Source of the DNA: Rhodococcus sp. SMB37
GTDB lineage: Bacteria > Actinomycetota > Actinomycetes > Mycobacteriales > Mycobacteriaceae
Assembly: GCF_004345605.1 (NCBI RefSeq)
Contig: NZ_SLVY01000001.1
Span: 434,001 to 498,000, forward strand
Direction of reading: 5' to 3'
DNA: 64,000 bases
In this document: in pieces, positions 25,075-34,285 of the stretch
Position numbering within the stretch: position 1 is the stretch's first letter
Layout of the letters: the number at the start of each line of letters is the position of its first letter
Program-made: the position numbers and the translations under genes
The notes under the pieces: generated by a model
Seen by the model: the letters and a program-made list of their open reading frames with translations, nothing else
Database searches by the model: none
What the model was told of the DNA's origin: nothing

Positions 25075-25389
25075 TCATCCGAGCTTGTCGGGCAGACGGA
25101 GTTCGGGCTTGTCGAGCTCTTCGATGTTGACGTCCTTGAACGTGATCACCCGGACATGCTTGACGAACCGCGCGGGGCGGTACATGTCCCACACCCAGGC
25201 GTCCGACATCCGAACCTCGAAATACACCTCACCGTTGGCGTTGTGCGGAAGCAGCTCGACGGCGTTGGCAAGATAGAAACGCCGCTCGGTTTCGACGACG
25301 TAGGCGAACTGACCGACGATGTCCCGGTACTCCCGATACAGCGAGAGTTCCATCTCGGTTTCGTACTTCTCGAGATCCTCGGCACTCAT
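25075..25389 (-). CDS. DUF2469 protein
   Basis: A 104-residue conserved actinobacterial protein equal to Rv2901c. 'EDLEKYETEMELSLYREYRDIVGQFAYVVETERRFYLANAVELLP' and 'VYFEVRMSDAWVWDMYRPARFVKHVRVITFKDVNIEEL' are strongly conserved, suggesting an essential but unknown task. Conserved next to rnhB in actinobacteria. ATG 25389 gives the family N-terminus 'MSAEDLEKYE'; a 35-residue extension in frame is not supported. Confidence 0.92.
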   Translation of the reverse strand: MSAEDLEKYETEMELSLYREYRDIVGQFAYVVETERRFYLANAVELLPHNANGEVYFEVRMSDAWVWDMYRPARFVKHVRVITFKDVNIEELDKPELRLPDKLG

Positions 25390-25426
25390 CGGTCTCGGTG
25401 TCCTCCCACTCTGGTGTGTTCTGTCA

Positions 25427-26071
25427 TCATCCCGCATCCATTCCGGCACCGACGAGTCGGCGTCGGAACGGTGCTTCGCCGCACGCTGCGGCAACGTTCG
25501 CCCATGATCTCCGATGCTCGGGTGACGGGCCGAGTTCGCGCAGTGCCGCCATGTGTACCGCCGTGCTGTAGCCCTTGTGTATCGCGAAACCGTACCCCGG
25601 ATACGTTGAGTCCAGCCCGACCATGATCCGGTCGCGGGTTACCTTTGCGAGCACACTCGCCGCGGCGATGCACGATGCAGCGCCGTCCCCGCCGATCACC
25701 GGCAGCGACGGCGCCGGCAGACCTGGGACCCGGAATCCGTCGGTGAGGACGTATCCGGGTGCGAGCGACAATCCCGCGACGGCACGCCGCATCCCCTCGA
25801 TGTTGGCCACGTGGATGCCGATGGCATCCACTTCGGCGGCCGGCACCTCCACCACGCTCCACGCCAGTGCACGACGCACGATGGCGTCGTAAAGCTCTTC
25901 ACGGGTTTTCTCGGTCAGCTTCTTCGAATCGTCCAGGCGATCCAGAGATCGGTGCGGCTTCGGTTCCAGAATGCAGGCGGCGATGACCAGCGGGCCGGCA
26001 CACGGCCCGCGACCGGCTTCATCGACACCGGCGACCGGACCGAGCCCGCATCGCAGCAGCGTCGATTCCAT
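25427..26071 (-). CDS. rnhB: Ribonuclease HII
   Basis: A 214-residue RNase HII that nicks RNA-DNA hybrids and single ribonucleotides embedded in DNA. The DEDD metal site starts in '[18 protein letters not shown]', with the other acidic residues in '[17 protein letters not shown]' and 'LTDGFRVPG', plus '[12 protein letters not shown]'. ATG 26071 gives the family N-terminus; a longer in-frame reading overlaps lepB. It lies 37 nt before DUF2469 and 50 nt after lepB on the same strand. Confidence 0.95.
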   Translation of the reverse strand: MESTLLRCGLGPVAGVDEAGRGPCAGPLVIAACILEPKPHRSLDRLDDSKKLTEKTREELYDAIVRRALAWSVVEVPAAEVDAIGIHVANIEGMRRAVAGLSLAPGYVLTDGFRVPGLPAPSLPVIGGDGAASCIAAASVLAKVTRDRIMVGLDSTYPGYGFAIHKGYSTAVHMAALRELGPSPEHRRSWANVAAACGEAPFRRRLVGAGMDAG

Positions 26072-26121
26072 CGTCCGTAGACCCGATGATCGGCGGATCA
26101 CCGGTCGCGGTGGCCAAGTAC

Positions 26122-26979
26122 TCACGAAGGCATGATCTCCGGGGAATCGATGAGGCCCCATCGGCCGGGGGGCAGCACGATGAAGCGCGCCTTTCCTATC
26201 ACATTTTCCAACGGAATAGACCCTTGATGCTCGTCGCCGACGTGATAGCGCGAGTCCGCGGAGTTGCTGCGGTTGTCGCCCATCACCCACACGTGCCCCT
26301 CCGGCACCGTGACGGGACCGAAACAGCGTCCGGACGGCACCTCGGTGTCGCAAGTGACGACGCCGGGTGTGAACGGGTAATCCATCTTCACGTAGGGCTC
26401 GTCGATCGGTTGTCCGTCGACGAGGATCCGGCCTTGGTCGTCGCAGCATTCGACGGTCTGTCCACCCACCGCGATGACACGCTTGACGAGATCGTTCTCG
26501 TCCGGCGGGACCAGCCCGACGAGCGAGCCGACTTCCTGGATCCCGCGGAGGACGGGGTTCTCGGAGCGCGTCGAGGAATATCCCTCGGACCACGAATCGG
26601 GTCCCTTGAACACGATGACGTCCCCGGGTCGCGGATCACCGAATCGGTAGCCGATCTTCTCGACGACGATGCGGTCGCCGGTGCAGCCCGGACACCCGTG
26701 CAGTGTCGGTTCCATCGATTCGGACGGGATCAGGTACACGCGGGCAACGAAGGTCTGAAGGAGAAAACTCAGCGCGAGCGCGACGACGATGAGGATCGGG
26801 AGTTCACGCCAGAACGACTTCTGCTTCTTCGTTTTCTTCGTGGTGCCGCTGTCGTCGTTCAGGTCGTCCGGTTCCTCTCTCCTGTGGTGAGCACCGTACG
26901 TCCGGTTGTGTGCCGGGAGTCGGTCGTCGCCATGTCGGTTCGCGTCCGGCCCGGCCGGTTCGTGCGGTGAATCTGCCAC
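26122..26979 (-). CDS. lepB: Signal peptidase I
   Basis: A 285-residue type I signal peptidase that cleaves Sec/Tat signal peptides. A long charged N-terminus (about 55 residues) precedes one membrane segment ('[19 protein letters not shown]'). Catalytic Ser is in '[10 protein letters not shown]', the general-base Lys in '[11 protein letters not shown]', and box E in '[16 protein letters not shown]'. GTG 26979 has no ribosome site but has TAGTCT 6 nt upstream, so it is probably leaderless. Downstream genes rnhB and DUF2469 follow on the same strand. Confidence 0.95.
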   Translation of the reverse strand: MADSPHEPAGPDANRHGDDRLPAHNRTYGAHHRREEPDDLNDDSGTTKKTKKQKSFWRELPILIVVALALSFLLQTFVARVYLIPSESMEPTLHGCPGCTGDRIVVEKIGYRFGDPRPGDVIVFKGPDSWSEGYSSTRSENPVLRGIQEVGSLVGLVPPDENDLVKRVIAVGGQTVECCDDQGRILVDGQPIDEPYVKMDYPFTPGVVTCDTEVPSGRCFGPVTVPEGHVWVMGDNRSNSADSRYHVGDEHQGSIPLENVIGKARFIVLPPGRWGLIDSPEIMPS

Positions 26980-26985
26980 CGGACA

Positions 26986-26991
26986 AGACTA
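26986..26991 (-). promoter_or_regulatory. Candidate -10 of a leaderless transcript (lepB)
   Basis: Reads TAGTCT on the coding strand (TANNNT), 6 nt upstream of GTG 26979, with no ribosome site between. Confidence 0.5.
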
Positions 26992-27095
26992 GCGTCTACG
27001 CAATTCTCGTACCTGTGGCCACTGAATCGGCGGCCGGGGGCGTCGTACGTGCGTCACAAGTCCGATGGTCCGGTAACCGACCAGGTACGACAGAA

Positions 27096-27123
27096 CCCGG
27101 CCCGGATATGTATCCGGACCGGG
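27096..27123 (-). terminator. Terminator downstream of rplS
   Basis: A 13-bp stem (27096-27108 / 27111-27123, one wobble position) with only 2 nt between arms, about 30 nt downstream of the rplS stop. Very GC-rich at the base with ATA/TAT at the tip. Confidence 0.7.
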
Positions 27124-27152
27124 CTCGTAGATATGCCGTCAGGCAGCGACGA

Positions 27153-27494
27153 TCAGCGCTTTTCCTTGATCTTCGCAGCCTTGCCGCGCAGCTCGCGCAG
27201 GTAGTACAGCTTCGCGCGACGGACGTCGCCGCGGGTGAGGACGTCGATCTTCGCGAGGTTCGGGCTGTGCACCGGGAAGGTGCGCTCGACACCGACGCCG
27301 AACGAGATCTTGCGGACGGTGAAGGTCTCACGGATGCCGCCGCCCTGGCGACGAATCACGACGCCCTTGAAGACCTGCACACGCTCCTTCGAGCCCTCGA
27401 TAACCTTGACGTGCACGTCGAGCGTGTCGCCGGGGCGGAAGTTCGGAATGTCGTCGCGCAGCGACTTTGCGTCCAAAAAGTCCAGGGTGTTCAT
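27153..27494 (-). CDS. rplS: 50S ribosomal protein L19 (bL19)
   Basis: A 113-residue bL19 with '[32 protein letters not shown]' and '[48 protein letters not shown]', both highly conserved. L19 lies at the 30S-50S interface. A GAGGATAG ribosome site precedes ATG 27494. It is transcribed alone, ended by a strong hairpin, and lies apart from rpsP-rimM-trmD, as in mycobacteria (Rv2904c), rather than in the rpsP operon as in E. coli. Confidence 0.98.
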   Translation of the reverse strand: MNTLDFLDAKSLRDDIPNFRPGDTLDVHVKVIEGSKERVQVFKGVVIRRQGGGIRETFTVRKISFGVGVERTFPVHSPNLAKIDVLTRGDVRRAKLYYLRELRGKAAKIKEKR

Positions 27495-27577
27495 CGGTGT
27501 TCTATCCTCTTGTTCGCTCGAGCAGAGGAACCTGGCGGCGACCGCCGTAAGGCGGGCTCGACCGGTTCGTGCCCAGG

Positions 27578-28486
27578 TCAGGTAGGCGTGCCCGAACGGG
27601 GCAACCTGTCTATAGTGCCAGACTCCACCGGGTTGGGTGAAATCACGGGCGCCGGAGCCGCATGGACCGTCCTGTCGAGGACGGCTTCCGCAGCAATTCG
27701 CGAATGCTCGACACTCCCGAGCACCGCTTCCAGGGTCGGGGCACCCGCGACGAGATCCTGTACGAAGATCTTCGCTCGGATCACCGGTCTGCGGAATCGG
27801 CGTTCACGCGCGATCGCACGGGTCATCTTCCGCGTCTTCCCCTGGTAGCGCCAGCGAGCCCACGGCGCCCCTGGCCGCGACAGGCGCAACGCGCCGACCC
27901 AGAGCAACGGGACTACGAACAGCCCGACCAGACCGGTCCAGATCTTGCCCTTGGCGAGCACCACGCCTGCGAGCAGCAGATTCACGAGGACCGATACCAC
28001 CAGAACGAACCGATTCGCCCAGTCGCCACCGTCGTCGAAGTTGGTGAGGTCGACGAGATCGAGGGGTTGCAGGCCGAGCATGAGCATTCCGGTCACTGCA
28101 ATGGCAACGAACACCGCGTCGACGGAGACCCGCCCCTCTTCCTCCCAATAGACGTCGTGAAGATAGAAGATGAGCGCGAACTCGTCGAGAGTCAGCGCCG
28201 CTCCCACCCCGAACAGTGCAGCAAAAACGGCAACGACAGCCCTGGTGCCCACCTCGTACACCGAGATGAGACCGCCGCCCGCGATGACCATCGTGACCAC
28301 CCCGAACACCATGTGGTGCACGTGCAGCCCACCGGGCGTGATGTTGCCGGGCCACCACCGCACCTTCGCCCGTATCATCCGGACGCTGATGCGAATGAAG
28401 ACGAAAGCCACGACGAAGCCCAGAAGGAAGCACAACAGCGGCAGGCGCCCGTGATCGACGATCTCGGTTCGAAGCCAGTTCATCAT
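27578..28486 (-). CDS. Conserved multi-pass membrane protein
   Basis: A 302-residue protein with about seven hydrophobic segments in the first 200 residues and a basic, Pro-rich soluble tail of ~90. Distinct motifs are '[13 protein letters not shown]' with a His cluster, and '[27 protein letters not shown]', rich in acidic residues and His between membrane segments, a possible metal or proton site. I do not recognise a named family, only a conserved actinobacterial protein. ATG 28486 is chosen because it is the first of the two Met and overlaps a preceding micro-ORF; ATG 28483 is equally possible. Confidence 0.8.
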   Translation of the reverse strand: MMNWLRTEIVDHGRLPLLCFLLGFVVAFVFIRISVRMIRAKVRWWPGNITPGGLHVHHMVFGVVTMVIAGGGLISVYEVGTRAVVAVFAALFGVGAALTLDEFALIFYLHDVYWEEEGRVSVDAVFVAIAVTGMLMLGLQPLDLVDLTNFDDGGDWANRFVLVVSVLVNLLLAGVVLAKGKIWTGLVGLFVVPLLWVGALRLSRPGAPWARWRYQGKTRKMTRAIARERRFRRPVIRAKIFVQDLVAGAPTLEAVLGSVEHSRIAAEAVLDRTVHAAPAPVISPNPVESGTIDRLPRSGTPT

Positions 28487-28506
28487 CGCGGCACCGTAGT
28501 CCTCAT
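28483..28506 (-). CDS. Micro-ORF 2, seven codons (MRTTVPR), coupled to the membrane protein
   Basis: ATG at 28506-28504, stop TGA at 28485-28483. The stop overlaps ATG 28486 of the membrane protein in ATGA. It is the proximal copy of a tandem duplication. Possible role in translational coupling; no evidence that the peptide itself is functional. Confidence 0.35.
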   Translation of the reverse strand: MRTTVPR

Positions 28507-28526
28507 TGCGGCCCCGTAGTCCTCAT
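28487..28526. repeat. 20-bp tandem duplication upstream of the membrane protein gene
   Basis: Copies 28487-28506 and 28507-28526 are 18/20 identical. Each carries ATGAGGACTACG on the minus strand, so each creates a start codon. Confidence 0.75.
28503..28526 (-). CDS. Micro-ORF 1, seven codons (MRTTGPQ)
   Basis: ATG at 28526-28524, stop TGA at 28505-28503, overlapping the ATG of micro-ORF 2 in ATGA. Distal copy of the 20-bp duplication. Confidence 0.3.
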   Translation of the reverse strand: MRTTGPQ

Positions 28527-28527
28527 C

Positions 28528-28557
28528 ACGACACTGCCCGAGACGACACTGTCCGAG
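28528..28557. repeat. 15-bp tandem duplication
   Basis: Copies 28528-28542 and 28543-28557 are 14/15 identical, directly next to the 20-bp duplication, in the 155-bp gap between the membrane protein gene and tex. Confidence 0.7.
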
Positions 28558-28641
28558 CTTCGCGACCGTGAAACCCGCACGTGTTTCAGCATCCCAGGCG
28601 CCGGTCGCTCGCGGTGCGATACGACCGGCACCCGTGCACGG

Positions 28642-31008
28642 CTATTTGCCGAAGCCGGCGCGACGCAGAGCGTCGGCCATCGATCCGCTGGCGGGTGCAG
28701 CTTCGGGGCGCCGGCCCTGCTTGCCACCTCCTTGCCTGCCACCACCTTGCTTGCCGCCGCCCTGCCCACGGCCGCCGCCCTGCTGACCGCGAGGTGCAGG
28801 CCGGGATCCGCCCTGGCGACCTCCGCGCGCGGTGGTGCCTTCGCTGTCCGATCCTGACGGGATCTCGTCGTCGAGGCGCAAGGTGAGGCTGATGCGCTGT
28901 CGCGGAACATCGACATCGAGGACCTTGACCTTGACGACCTCACCCGACTTCACGACATCGTGGGGGTCCTGGACGAAGCTGCGCGACATCGCGGAGACGT
29001 GCACGAGTCCGTCCTGGTGAACTCCGACGTCGACGAACGCACCGAAGGCGGCGACGTTCGTGACGACACCCTCGAGCACCATGCCCGGCACCAGGTCGCC
29101 GACCTTCTCGATTCCCGCAGCGAAAGTCGCGGTCTTGAACTCGGGGCGCGGATCACGGCCCGGCTTCTCGAGTTCGCTGATGATGTCGGTGACGGTCGGA
29201 AGACCGAACTTGTCGTCGACGAACTCCTCCGCCCGCAGCTTGGAGAGCAGAGCAGAGCTGCCGATGAGTTCGAGGACGCCGGTGCCGCTGCGGTCGACGA
29301 TCCGCCGGACCACCGGGTAGGCCTCGGGGTGCACCGCTGAGGCGTCGAGCGGATCGTCACCGCCTGGGATGCGAAGGAAGCCTGCGCACTGTTCGAAGGC
29401 CTTCGGCCCGAGCCGCGCGACGTCCTTGAGTGCCTTGCGGGTGCGGAAAGGGCCGTTCTGGTCGCGGTGGGTGACGATGCTCTCGGCGAGTGATCCGGTG
29501 ATGCCCGAGACGCGGGAAAGCAAGGGCACCGAGGCGGTGTTGACGTCGACTCCGACTGCGTTCACCGCATCCTCGACGACCGCACCGAGCGACCGGGCGA
29601 GCATCGTCTCGGACACGTCGTGCTGGTACTGCCCGACACCGATCGACTTGGGGTCGATCTTGACGAGTTCGGCGAGTGGATCCTGCAGGCGTCGCGCGAT
29701 CGAGACCGCACCGCGGATCGATACGTCCAGGTCAGGAAGTTCCTGGGATGCGTAGGCGGATGCCGAATACACCGATGCCCCGGCTTCCGACACAACGATC
29801 TTGGTCACACCGGTGACACCGGACTTGGCGATCAGCTCTGTGGCAAGGGCGTCTGTCTCGCGGGAAGCAGTGCCGTTGCCGATCGCGATGAGTTCGACAC
29901 CGTGCTCGGCCACCAGAGTCGCGAGGGTCGCGAGCGCCTGGTCGTGCTTGTTGTGCGGCTGGTGCGGGTAGATCGTCGTGTGGTCGACGACCTTGCCCGT
30001 CGCATCGACGACGGCGACCTTGGTGCCCGTACGGAAGCCGGGGTCGAGGCCCATCGTGGGGCGGCTTCCCGCCGGCGCTGCCAGCAACAGGTCGCGCAGG
30101 TTCGCGGCGAACACGTCGACGGCGTCGCTCTCGGCCGACTGTTTGAGCCGCATCCGCACGTCGACACCCATCGAGACCTGCAGCCGGGTGCGCCACGCCC
30201 AACGGACTGTGTCGAGCAGCCAGCGGTCGGCGGCACGCCCCTGATCGGCGATCCCGAAACGGCCGGCGATCCGGCCTTCGTAGTACGACGGTTCTCCGGG
30301 TTCCTGCTCTTCGAGGTCCGGCTCCAGCGACAGGCTGAGAACTTCTTCCTTCTCGCCGCGTAGAACGGCGAGGATACGGTGCGACGGCAGGTCGGCGAAC
30401 GGCTCCGAGAACTCGAAGTAGTCGGCGAACTTCGCGCCGTCGGTTTCCTTCCCCGGCCGCACCGTGGACTTCAGGCCGCCACGGCTCCACATGGCCTCAC
30501 GCAGCTCACCGACGAGGTCGGCGTCCTCGGCGAACCGTTCGACGAGGATTGCCCGGGCACCGTCGAGCTGTTCGGCGCTGTACTGCGCCGGATCGGTGGT
30601 CGGGTCGCCGATCAGTGCGTCGGCGACGGGCTCGTGCCCGGCCTCACGGGCGATCTGGGCCTTCGTGCGGCGTTTGGGCTTGTAGGGCAGGTAGATGTCT
30701 TCGAGCCGGGCCTTCGTCTCGGCAAGCATGATCTGTCCGCGGAGCTCGTCGTCGAGCTTGCCCTGCTCTTCGATCGAATCGAGGATCGCAGCGCGGCGTT
30801 CGTCGAGTTCGCGAAGATACCTCAGGCGCTCTTCGAGGGTGCGGAGCTGGGCGTCGTCGAGCCCGCCGGTGACCTCCTTGCGGTAGCGCGCGACGAAGGG
30901 CACGGTCGCGCCGCCGTCGAGCAGTTCCACCGCCGCAGCCACCTGGTTTTCGCGGACGTCGAGTTCGTCGGCGATGCGCCGGTTCACGGTGTCGAGTTGG
31001 GTCGTCAC
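28642..31008 (-). CDS. Tex-like RNA-binding / transcription accessory protein
   Basis: A 788-residue Tex protein. In order: N-terminal Tex helical region ('VRENQVAAAVELLDGGATVPFVARYRKEVTGGLDDAQLR'), YqgF-like RNase-H fold ('GLDPGFRTGTKVAVVDATGKVVDHTTIYPH'), helix-hairpin-helix pairs ('VNTASVPLLSRVSGITGSLAESIV'), and an S1 domain ('DLVPGMVLEGVVTNVAAFGAFVDVGVHQDGLVHVS'). The C-terminus is a Gly/Gln/Arg-rich tail of about 60 residues, an added RNA-binding or disordered region. GTG 31008 is the first credible start; TAGGGT lies 8 nt upstream and GGTAGGG could be a ribosome site. Tex acts in RNA quality control and transcription recovery. Confidence 0.94.
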   Translation of the reverse strand: MTTQLDTVNRRIADELDVRENQVAAAVELLDGGATVPFVARYRKEVTGGLDDAQLRTLEERLRYLRELDERRAAILDSIEEQGKLDDELRGQIMLAETKARLEDIYLPYKPKRRTKAQIAREAGHEPVADALIGDPTTDPAQYSAEQLDGARAILVERFAEDADLVGELREAMWSRGGLKSTVRPGKETDGAKFADYFEFSEPFADLPSHRILAVLRGEKEEVLSLSLEPDLEEQEPGEPSYYEGRIAGRFGIADQGRAADRWLLDTVRWAWRTRLQVSMGVDVRMRLKQSAESDAVDVFAANLRDLLLAAPAGSRPTMGLDPGFRTGTKVAVVDATGKVVDHTTIYPHQPHNKHDQALATLATLVAEHGVELIAIGNGTASRETDALATELIAKSGVTGVTKIVVSEAGASVYSASAYASQELPDLDVSIRGAVSIARRLQDPLAELVKIDPKSIGVGQYQHDVSETMLARSLGAVVEDAVNAVGVDVNTASVPLLSRVSGITGSLAESIVTHRDQNGPFRTRKALKDVARLGPKAFEQCAGFLRIPGGDDPLDASAVHPEAYPVVRRIVDRSGTGVLELIGSSALLSKLRAEEFVDDKFGLPTVTDIISELEKPGRDPRPEFKTATFAAGIEKVGDLVPGMVLEGVVTNVAAFGAFVDVGVHQDGLVHVSAMSRSFVQDPHDVVKSGEVVKVKVLDVDVPRQRISLTLRLDDEIPSGSDSEGTTARGGRQGGSRPAPRGQQGGGRGQGGGKQGGGRQGGGKQGRRPEAAPASGSMADALRRAGFGK

Positions 31009-31133
31009 GACGATCGACCCTACCTTTATCCTTTCGTATGTTCCCCGTGGTGCCTCGAGCACCTGTTCTCCGGGACCCCGAACCTCGACCACCGGCGCGC
31101 TGTGCGTCGCACAATGGAATACAGGAGTGTTGG

Positions 31134-32093
31134 ATGACCCGGGATCGGTTCCGGTCGGGCCTCGCGTTGCTGGTCGTGACAGCAACGTTGTCGGCGTGCG
31201 GAGCGCCCCTGCACGGGGCACCCGCCGTCGGGTCCGAGGTGTCCGCTGGGGGCCTGCACGTCGAGGCAGACGCAGGCACCAGCATCAGCGACCCGATCAG
31301 GATGGACGCACTCGCGGACCGAATCGGCAGGGCGACACAACTCGCCGCCGAGCGTGGCGCGGAGGTCACGGTCGCCGTTCTGGACCGGGCAACGGGTGCG
31401 CGATCGGTCGGCGGCGTGGACGAGCCCATCGAAACTGCGTCCGTGGTCAAACTGTTCATTGCCGACGACCTGCTGTTCCGGGAAGCGATCGGCGAGATCA
31501 TGCTGACCGACGACGACTACGATCTGATCGGCGCCATGCTCACGCGGTCGGACGATTCGGCCGCGAGCCTGCTGTGGGATTCGTTCGACGGCCCTGAGAT
31601 CGTCGATCGCGTCGTCGCGAGGCACAGCCTCCGAGGCACGGTCGCCCCTGCCGACTTCTGGTGGAACACCGTGACGACAGCATCGGACATCCTGACCTGG
31701 TACGACGACCTGCTCAGCGGCAGAGCGGGACTGGACGAGCCCGCCTCCGCCCGTATCGTCGGGTACCTGATCGAGTCCGAACCCACCGGAACAGACGGCT
31801 ACGACCAGCAGTTCGGCCTACCCGACGGACTCTCGTATGCCGTAGACCTCGGATCCAAGGCCGGGTGGATGTGCTGCCTCGACTCGCAGTGGATTCATCT
31901 GTCGACCGGGTTCTTCGGCAACGACCACCGATATGTGGTCGCCGTGTTGTCGCGCGAGACGGTGACCTACCAGGACCCCGAGTACGACGGCCGGTTCCTT
32001 CCGGACACCTCGATGTACGACGCGTCCGATGACGAAAGTGCCCGTCATGCACGTGAGACTGTGACGATGGTGGTGGAAACCGTGTTCGGCTGA
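31134..32093 (+). CDS. lppW: LppW-like lipoprotein with serine beta-lactamase fold
   Basis: A 319-residue lipoprotein: lipobox L-S-A-C with Cys22, then a serine beta-lactamase-like domain. The S-x-x-K box is S103-V-V-K106; the S-D-N box reads S139-D-D; the K-T-G box reads 'KAG' in 'DLGSKAGWM', followed by a CC pair. Changes in two of three boxes argue against true beta-lactamase activity. AGGAG at 31123-31127 supports ATG 31134. Position between tex and trmD matches Rv2905 (LppW). It may act on peptidoglycan or as a scaffold; function unproven. Confidence 0.85.
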   Translation: MTRDRFRSGLALLVVTATLSACGAPLHGAPAVGSEVSAGGLHVEADAGTSISDPIRMDALADRIGRATQLAAERGAEVTVAVLDRATGARSVGGVDEPIETASVVKLFIADDLLFREAIGEIMLTDDDYDLIGAMLTRSDDSAASLLWDSFDGPEIVDRVVARHSLRGTVAPADFWWNTVTTASDILTWYDDLLSGRAGLDEPASARIVGYLIESEPTGTDGYDQQFGLPDGLSYAVDLGSKAGWMCCLDSQWIHLSTGFFGNDHRYVVAVLSRETVTYQDPEYDGRFLPDTSMYDASDDESARHARETVTMVVETVFG

Positions 32094-32122
32094 TCCCGCT
32101 CAGTTGTCGGTGAGCAGATCAG
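32090..32122. terminator. Hairpin spanning both stop codons of lppW and trmD
   Basis: CTGATC at 32090-32095 and TGAGCA-GATCAG at 32111-32122 pair with a bulge and one mismatch, loop 32103-32110. The genes converge with a 6-bp gap, so the hairpin overlaps both 3' ends. Confidence 0.4.
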
Positions 32123-32804
32123 GACGCCGCTCGCGCGTCCGGATCAGCGACTGTTCGCGGCGCCACTGTGCGACCTTGCCGTGGTCACCGGAGAGCAGTA
32201 CCGGAGGAACGTCGAGCCCTCGCCAGGACGCGGGCCGCGTGTAACTGGGGCCTTCGAGCAATCCGTCGGAGAACGAATCCTCCTGGTGCGACAGCTGATT
32301 GCCGAGCACCCCGGGGATCAGGCGTACGACTGCCTCGACCATCACCAGTACGGCGACCTCACCGCCGATCAGCACGTAGTCGCCGATGCTGACTTCCTCG
32401 ACGCGGACGCGCTTCGCGGCATCGTCGAAGACTCGTTGGTCGATTCCCTCGTATCGACCGCACGCGAAGACGATGCGCTTCTCGGTCGACCACCGCTGCG
32501 CGGTCGCCTGATCGAAAGGCCTGCCCGCAGGGGTGGGGACGACGAGCAACACATCCGGGTCGGTCGATCCGTCGTCGACGCCGACGACATCGTCGAGAGC
32601 CGGTCCCCAGACAGTAGGTTTCATGACCATGCCGGGCCCGCCGCCGTAGGGTGAATCATCGACGGCCTTGTGGACATTGTGCGTCCAGTCGCGCAGGTTG
32701 TGCACGCCTACGGAAATCAGACCCTTGTCGATCGCCTTGCCGAGCAGGGCCGCGCGCAGTGGTTCGAGATACTCAGGAAATATGGTCACCACGTCGAGCC
32801 GCAC
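32100..32804 (-). CDS. trmD: tRNA (guanine37-N1)-methyltransferase
   Basis: A 234-residue SPOUT enzyme that methylates G37 of tRNAs with G36, preventing +1 frameshifts. It has 'MRLDVVTIFPEYLEPLRAALLGKAIDKGLISV', 'VDDSPYGGGPGMVMKP', the knot segment 'IVFACGRYEGIDQRVFD', 'EEVSIGDYVLIGGEVAVLVMVEAVVRLIPGVLGN' and 'DGLLEGPSYTRPASWRG'. GTG 32804 follows the rimM stop by 3 nt. Last gene of rpsP-khpA-rimM-trmD. Confidence 0.97.
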   Translation of the reverse strand: MRLDVVTIFPEYLEPLRAALLGKAIDKGLISVGVHNLRDWTHNVHKAVDDSPYGGGPGMVMKPTVWGPALDDVVGVDDGSTDPDVLLVVPTPAGRPFDQATAQRWSTEKRIVFACGRYEGIDQRVFDDAAKRVRVEEVSIGDYVLIGGEVAVLVMVEAVVRLIPGVLGNQLSHQEDSFSDGLLEGPSYTRPASWRGLDVPPVLLSGDHGKVAQWRREQSLIRTRERRPDLLTDN

Positions 32805-32807
32805 GGA

Positions 32808-33422
32808 CTACTCGTTCTCCTCGGTCGCCCGGCGCAGCTTCATTTCCTGCTGCTTCTTCGCTTTGGTGGGTGGCTCCCCGAAATCGGGATCGAGCAGACC
32901 GTCGGGTGGATCGATCTCGATCACGCCGTCTGCGACCGACACCGTGGGAACGATCTCGGTGACGAACGGGATGAGGATCTCCCGGCTCGCGTCGTCGGCA
33001 GGCCGGATCGACAGAAGTTCACCTGCGGCGGTGTGCAGGACCTCACGTACGGTGCCGATCTCGGTACCGCCGTCGGGGCGGCCGGCCACGATCCGGACCG
33101 GTAATCCTTCGAGTTCGTGATCGTAGAACTCGTCGGGATCGTCGGACGGGGCCAGGTCCTCACTGTCGATGACGAACAGGACGCCGCGCAGCGCGTCGGA
33201 TCCGGTGCGGTCGGTGACACCGTTCAGACGCAGCAGAAGCCGCCCGGAGTGTTCCCGGGCGGCTTCCACCGTGTAGTTGTGCAGTTTCTGCTCGCGGGGC
33301 TTACGGCCACGCAGCACCGCGCCCACAGCGAAGCGCTCGTCGGGTTCGTCGGTGCGAACCTCGACGACCACCTCACCTTTGATGCCGTGCGACTTCACCA
33401 CACGGCCTACCACGAGCTCCAC
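32808..33422 (-). CDS. rimM: 16S rRNA processing protein RimM
   Basis: A 204-residue RimM with the N-terminal RimM domain ('LVVGRVVKSHGIKGEVVVEVRTDEPDERFAVGAVL') and a C-terminal PRC-barrel ('EFYDHELEGLPVRIV' to 'ILIPFVTEIVPTVSVADGVIEIDPPDGLLD'). It assists maturation of the 30S head with S19. A ~20-residue basic/acidic tail extends beyond the family. GTG 33422 lies 8 nt after khpA. Confidence 0.96.
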   Translation of the reverse strand: MELVVGRVVKSHGIKGEVVVEVRTDEPDERFAVGAVLRGRKPREQKLHNYTVEAAREHSGRLLLRLNGVTDRTGSDALRGVLFVIDSEDLAPSDDPDEFYDHELEGLPVRIVAGRPDGGTEIGTVREVLHTAAGELLSIRPADDASREILIPFVTEIVPTVSVADGVIEIDPPDGLLDPDFGEPPTKAKKQQEMKLRRATEENE

Positions 33423-33430
33423 CGACTCTC

Positions 33431-33673
33431 CTAGCGGTCGGTGTCGACGACGTCGACGCGGATTCCTCGGCCACCGATTCCGGTGACGAGGGTCCGCAGT
33501 GCCGTCGCGGTGCGGCCACCGCGACCGATCACCTTGCCGAGGTCGTCAGGATTGACGTGGACCTCGACGGTGCGGCCGCGGCGACCGGTGATGAGGTCGA
33601 CGCGCACGTCATCGGGATGCGCGACGATGCCACGGACGAGATGCTCGACCGCATCGGCCACCACGGCGCTCAT
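33431..33673 (-). CDS. khpA: KH-domain RNA-binding protein KhpA
   Basis: An 80-residue single KH domain with the G-x-x-G loop in 'LGKVIGRGGRTATALRTLV'. KhpA binds RNA broadly and, with KhpB in other Gram-positives, influences division and envelope gene expression. ATG 33673 overlaps the last base of the rpsP stop (TAATG), so translation is coupled to S16. Matches Rv2908c. Confidence 0.95.
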   Translation of the reverse strand: MSAVVADAVEHLVRGIVAHPDDVRVDLITGRRGRTVEVHVNPDDLGKVIGRGGRTATALRTLVTGIGGRGIRVDVVDTDR

Positions 33674-34113
33674 TACTCGGCGGCCTCGGTGGACTCAGCA
33701 GCAGCCTCGGAAGCCTCTTCCTTGGCAGCCTTCTTCTTCTTGGGGGTGATCGCCTCAGCGGCCGGCTCGTTCTCGGCCTGCGCGAGAGCGGCCTGGAACA
33801 GCTCGAGCTTGGTCGGCTTGGGCTCTGCCTTCCTCAGGGTGCCCTCGGCGCCCGGCAGGCCCTTGAACTTCTGCCAGTCACCGGTGATCTTGAGGAGGTT
33901 GAGAACAGGCTCGGTGGGCTGGGCACCGACGCTCAGCCAGTACTGTGCGCGCTCCGAATCGATCTCGATGATCGACGGATCTTCCTTCGGCTGGTAGCGG
34001 CCGATGGTCTCGATCGCACGGCCGTTGCGGCGGGTGCGCGAGTCGGCGACGACGACGCGGTACTGCGGGTTGCGGATCTTGCCGAGTCGGGTGAGCTTGA
34101 TCTTGACAGACAC
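33673..34113 (-). CDS. rpsP: 30S ribosomal protein S16 (bS16)
   Basis: A 146-residue S16. The core '[40 protein letters not shown]' is canonical; the last ~60 residues are Lys/Ala/Glu-rich, a long tail seen in actinobacteria. GTG 34113 is chosen because GAAGGAG lies upstream and S16 starts 'SVKIKL'. First gene of the rpsP-khpA-rimM-trmD unit. The 172-bp region upstream (34114-34285) holds its promoter, not resolved. Confidence 0.97.
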   Translation of the reverse strand: MSVKIKLTRLGKIRNPQYRVVVADSRTRRNGRAIETIGRYQPKEDPSIIEIDSERAQYWLSVGAQPTEPVLNLLKITGDWQKFKGLPGAEGTLRKAEPKPTKLELFQAALAQAENEPAAEAITPKKKKAAKEEASEAAAESTEAAE

Positions 34114-34285
34114 TGCTGTGTTCTCCTTCGCGCGCGGGGCGCGCATGTCACGTGCAATTCGGACGACGCGCCCGATTGGCACGCCCGGTTTTGCCTCTAA
34201 CCTGTGACCGCCGCGCGGTACGGAACCGGATGCGACGACAGCGGTCCATTCTGCCAGACGTGGGATCGGGACGGGAAATCGACGG

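Noticed and set aside
28690..28810. Repeat-rich stretch resembling a satellite or CRISPR-like repeat
   Set aside because: It codes for the Gly/Gln/Arg-rich tail of Tex; low-complexity coding sequence, not an array.
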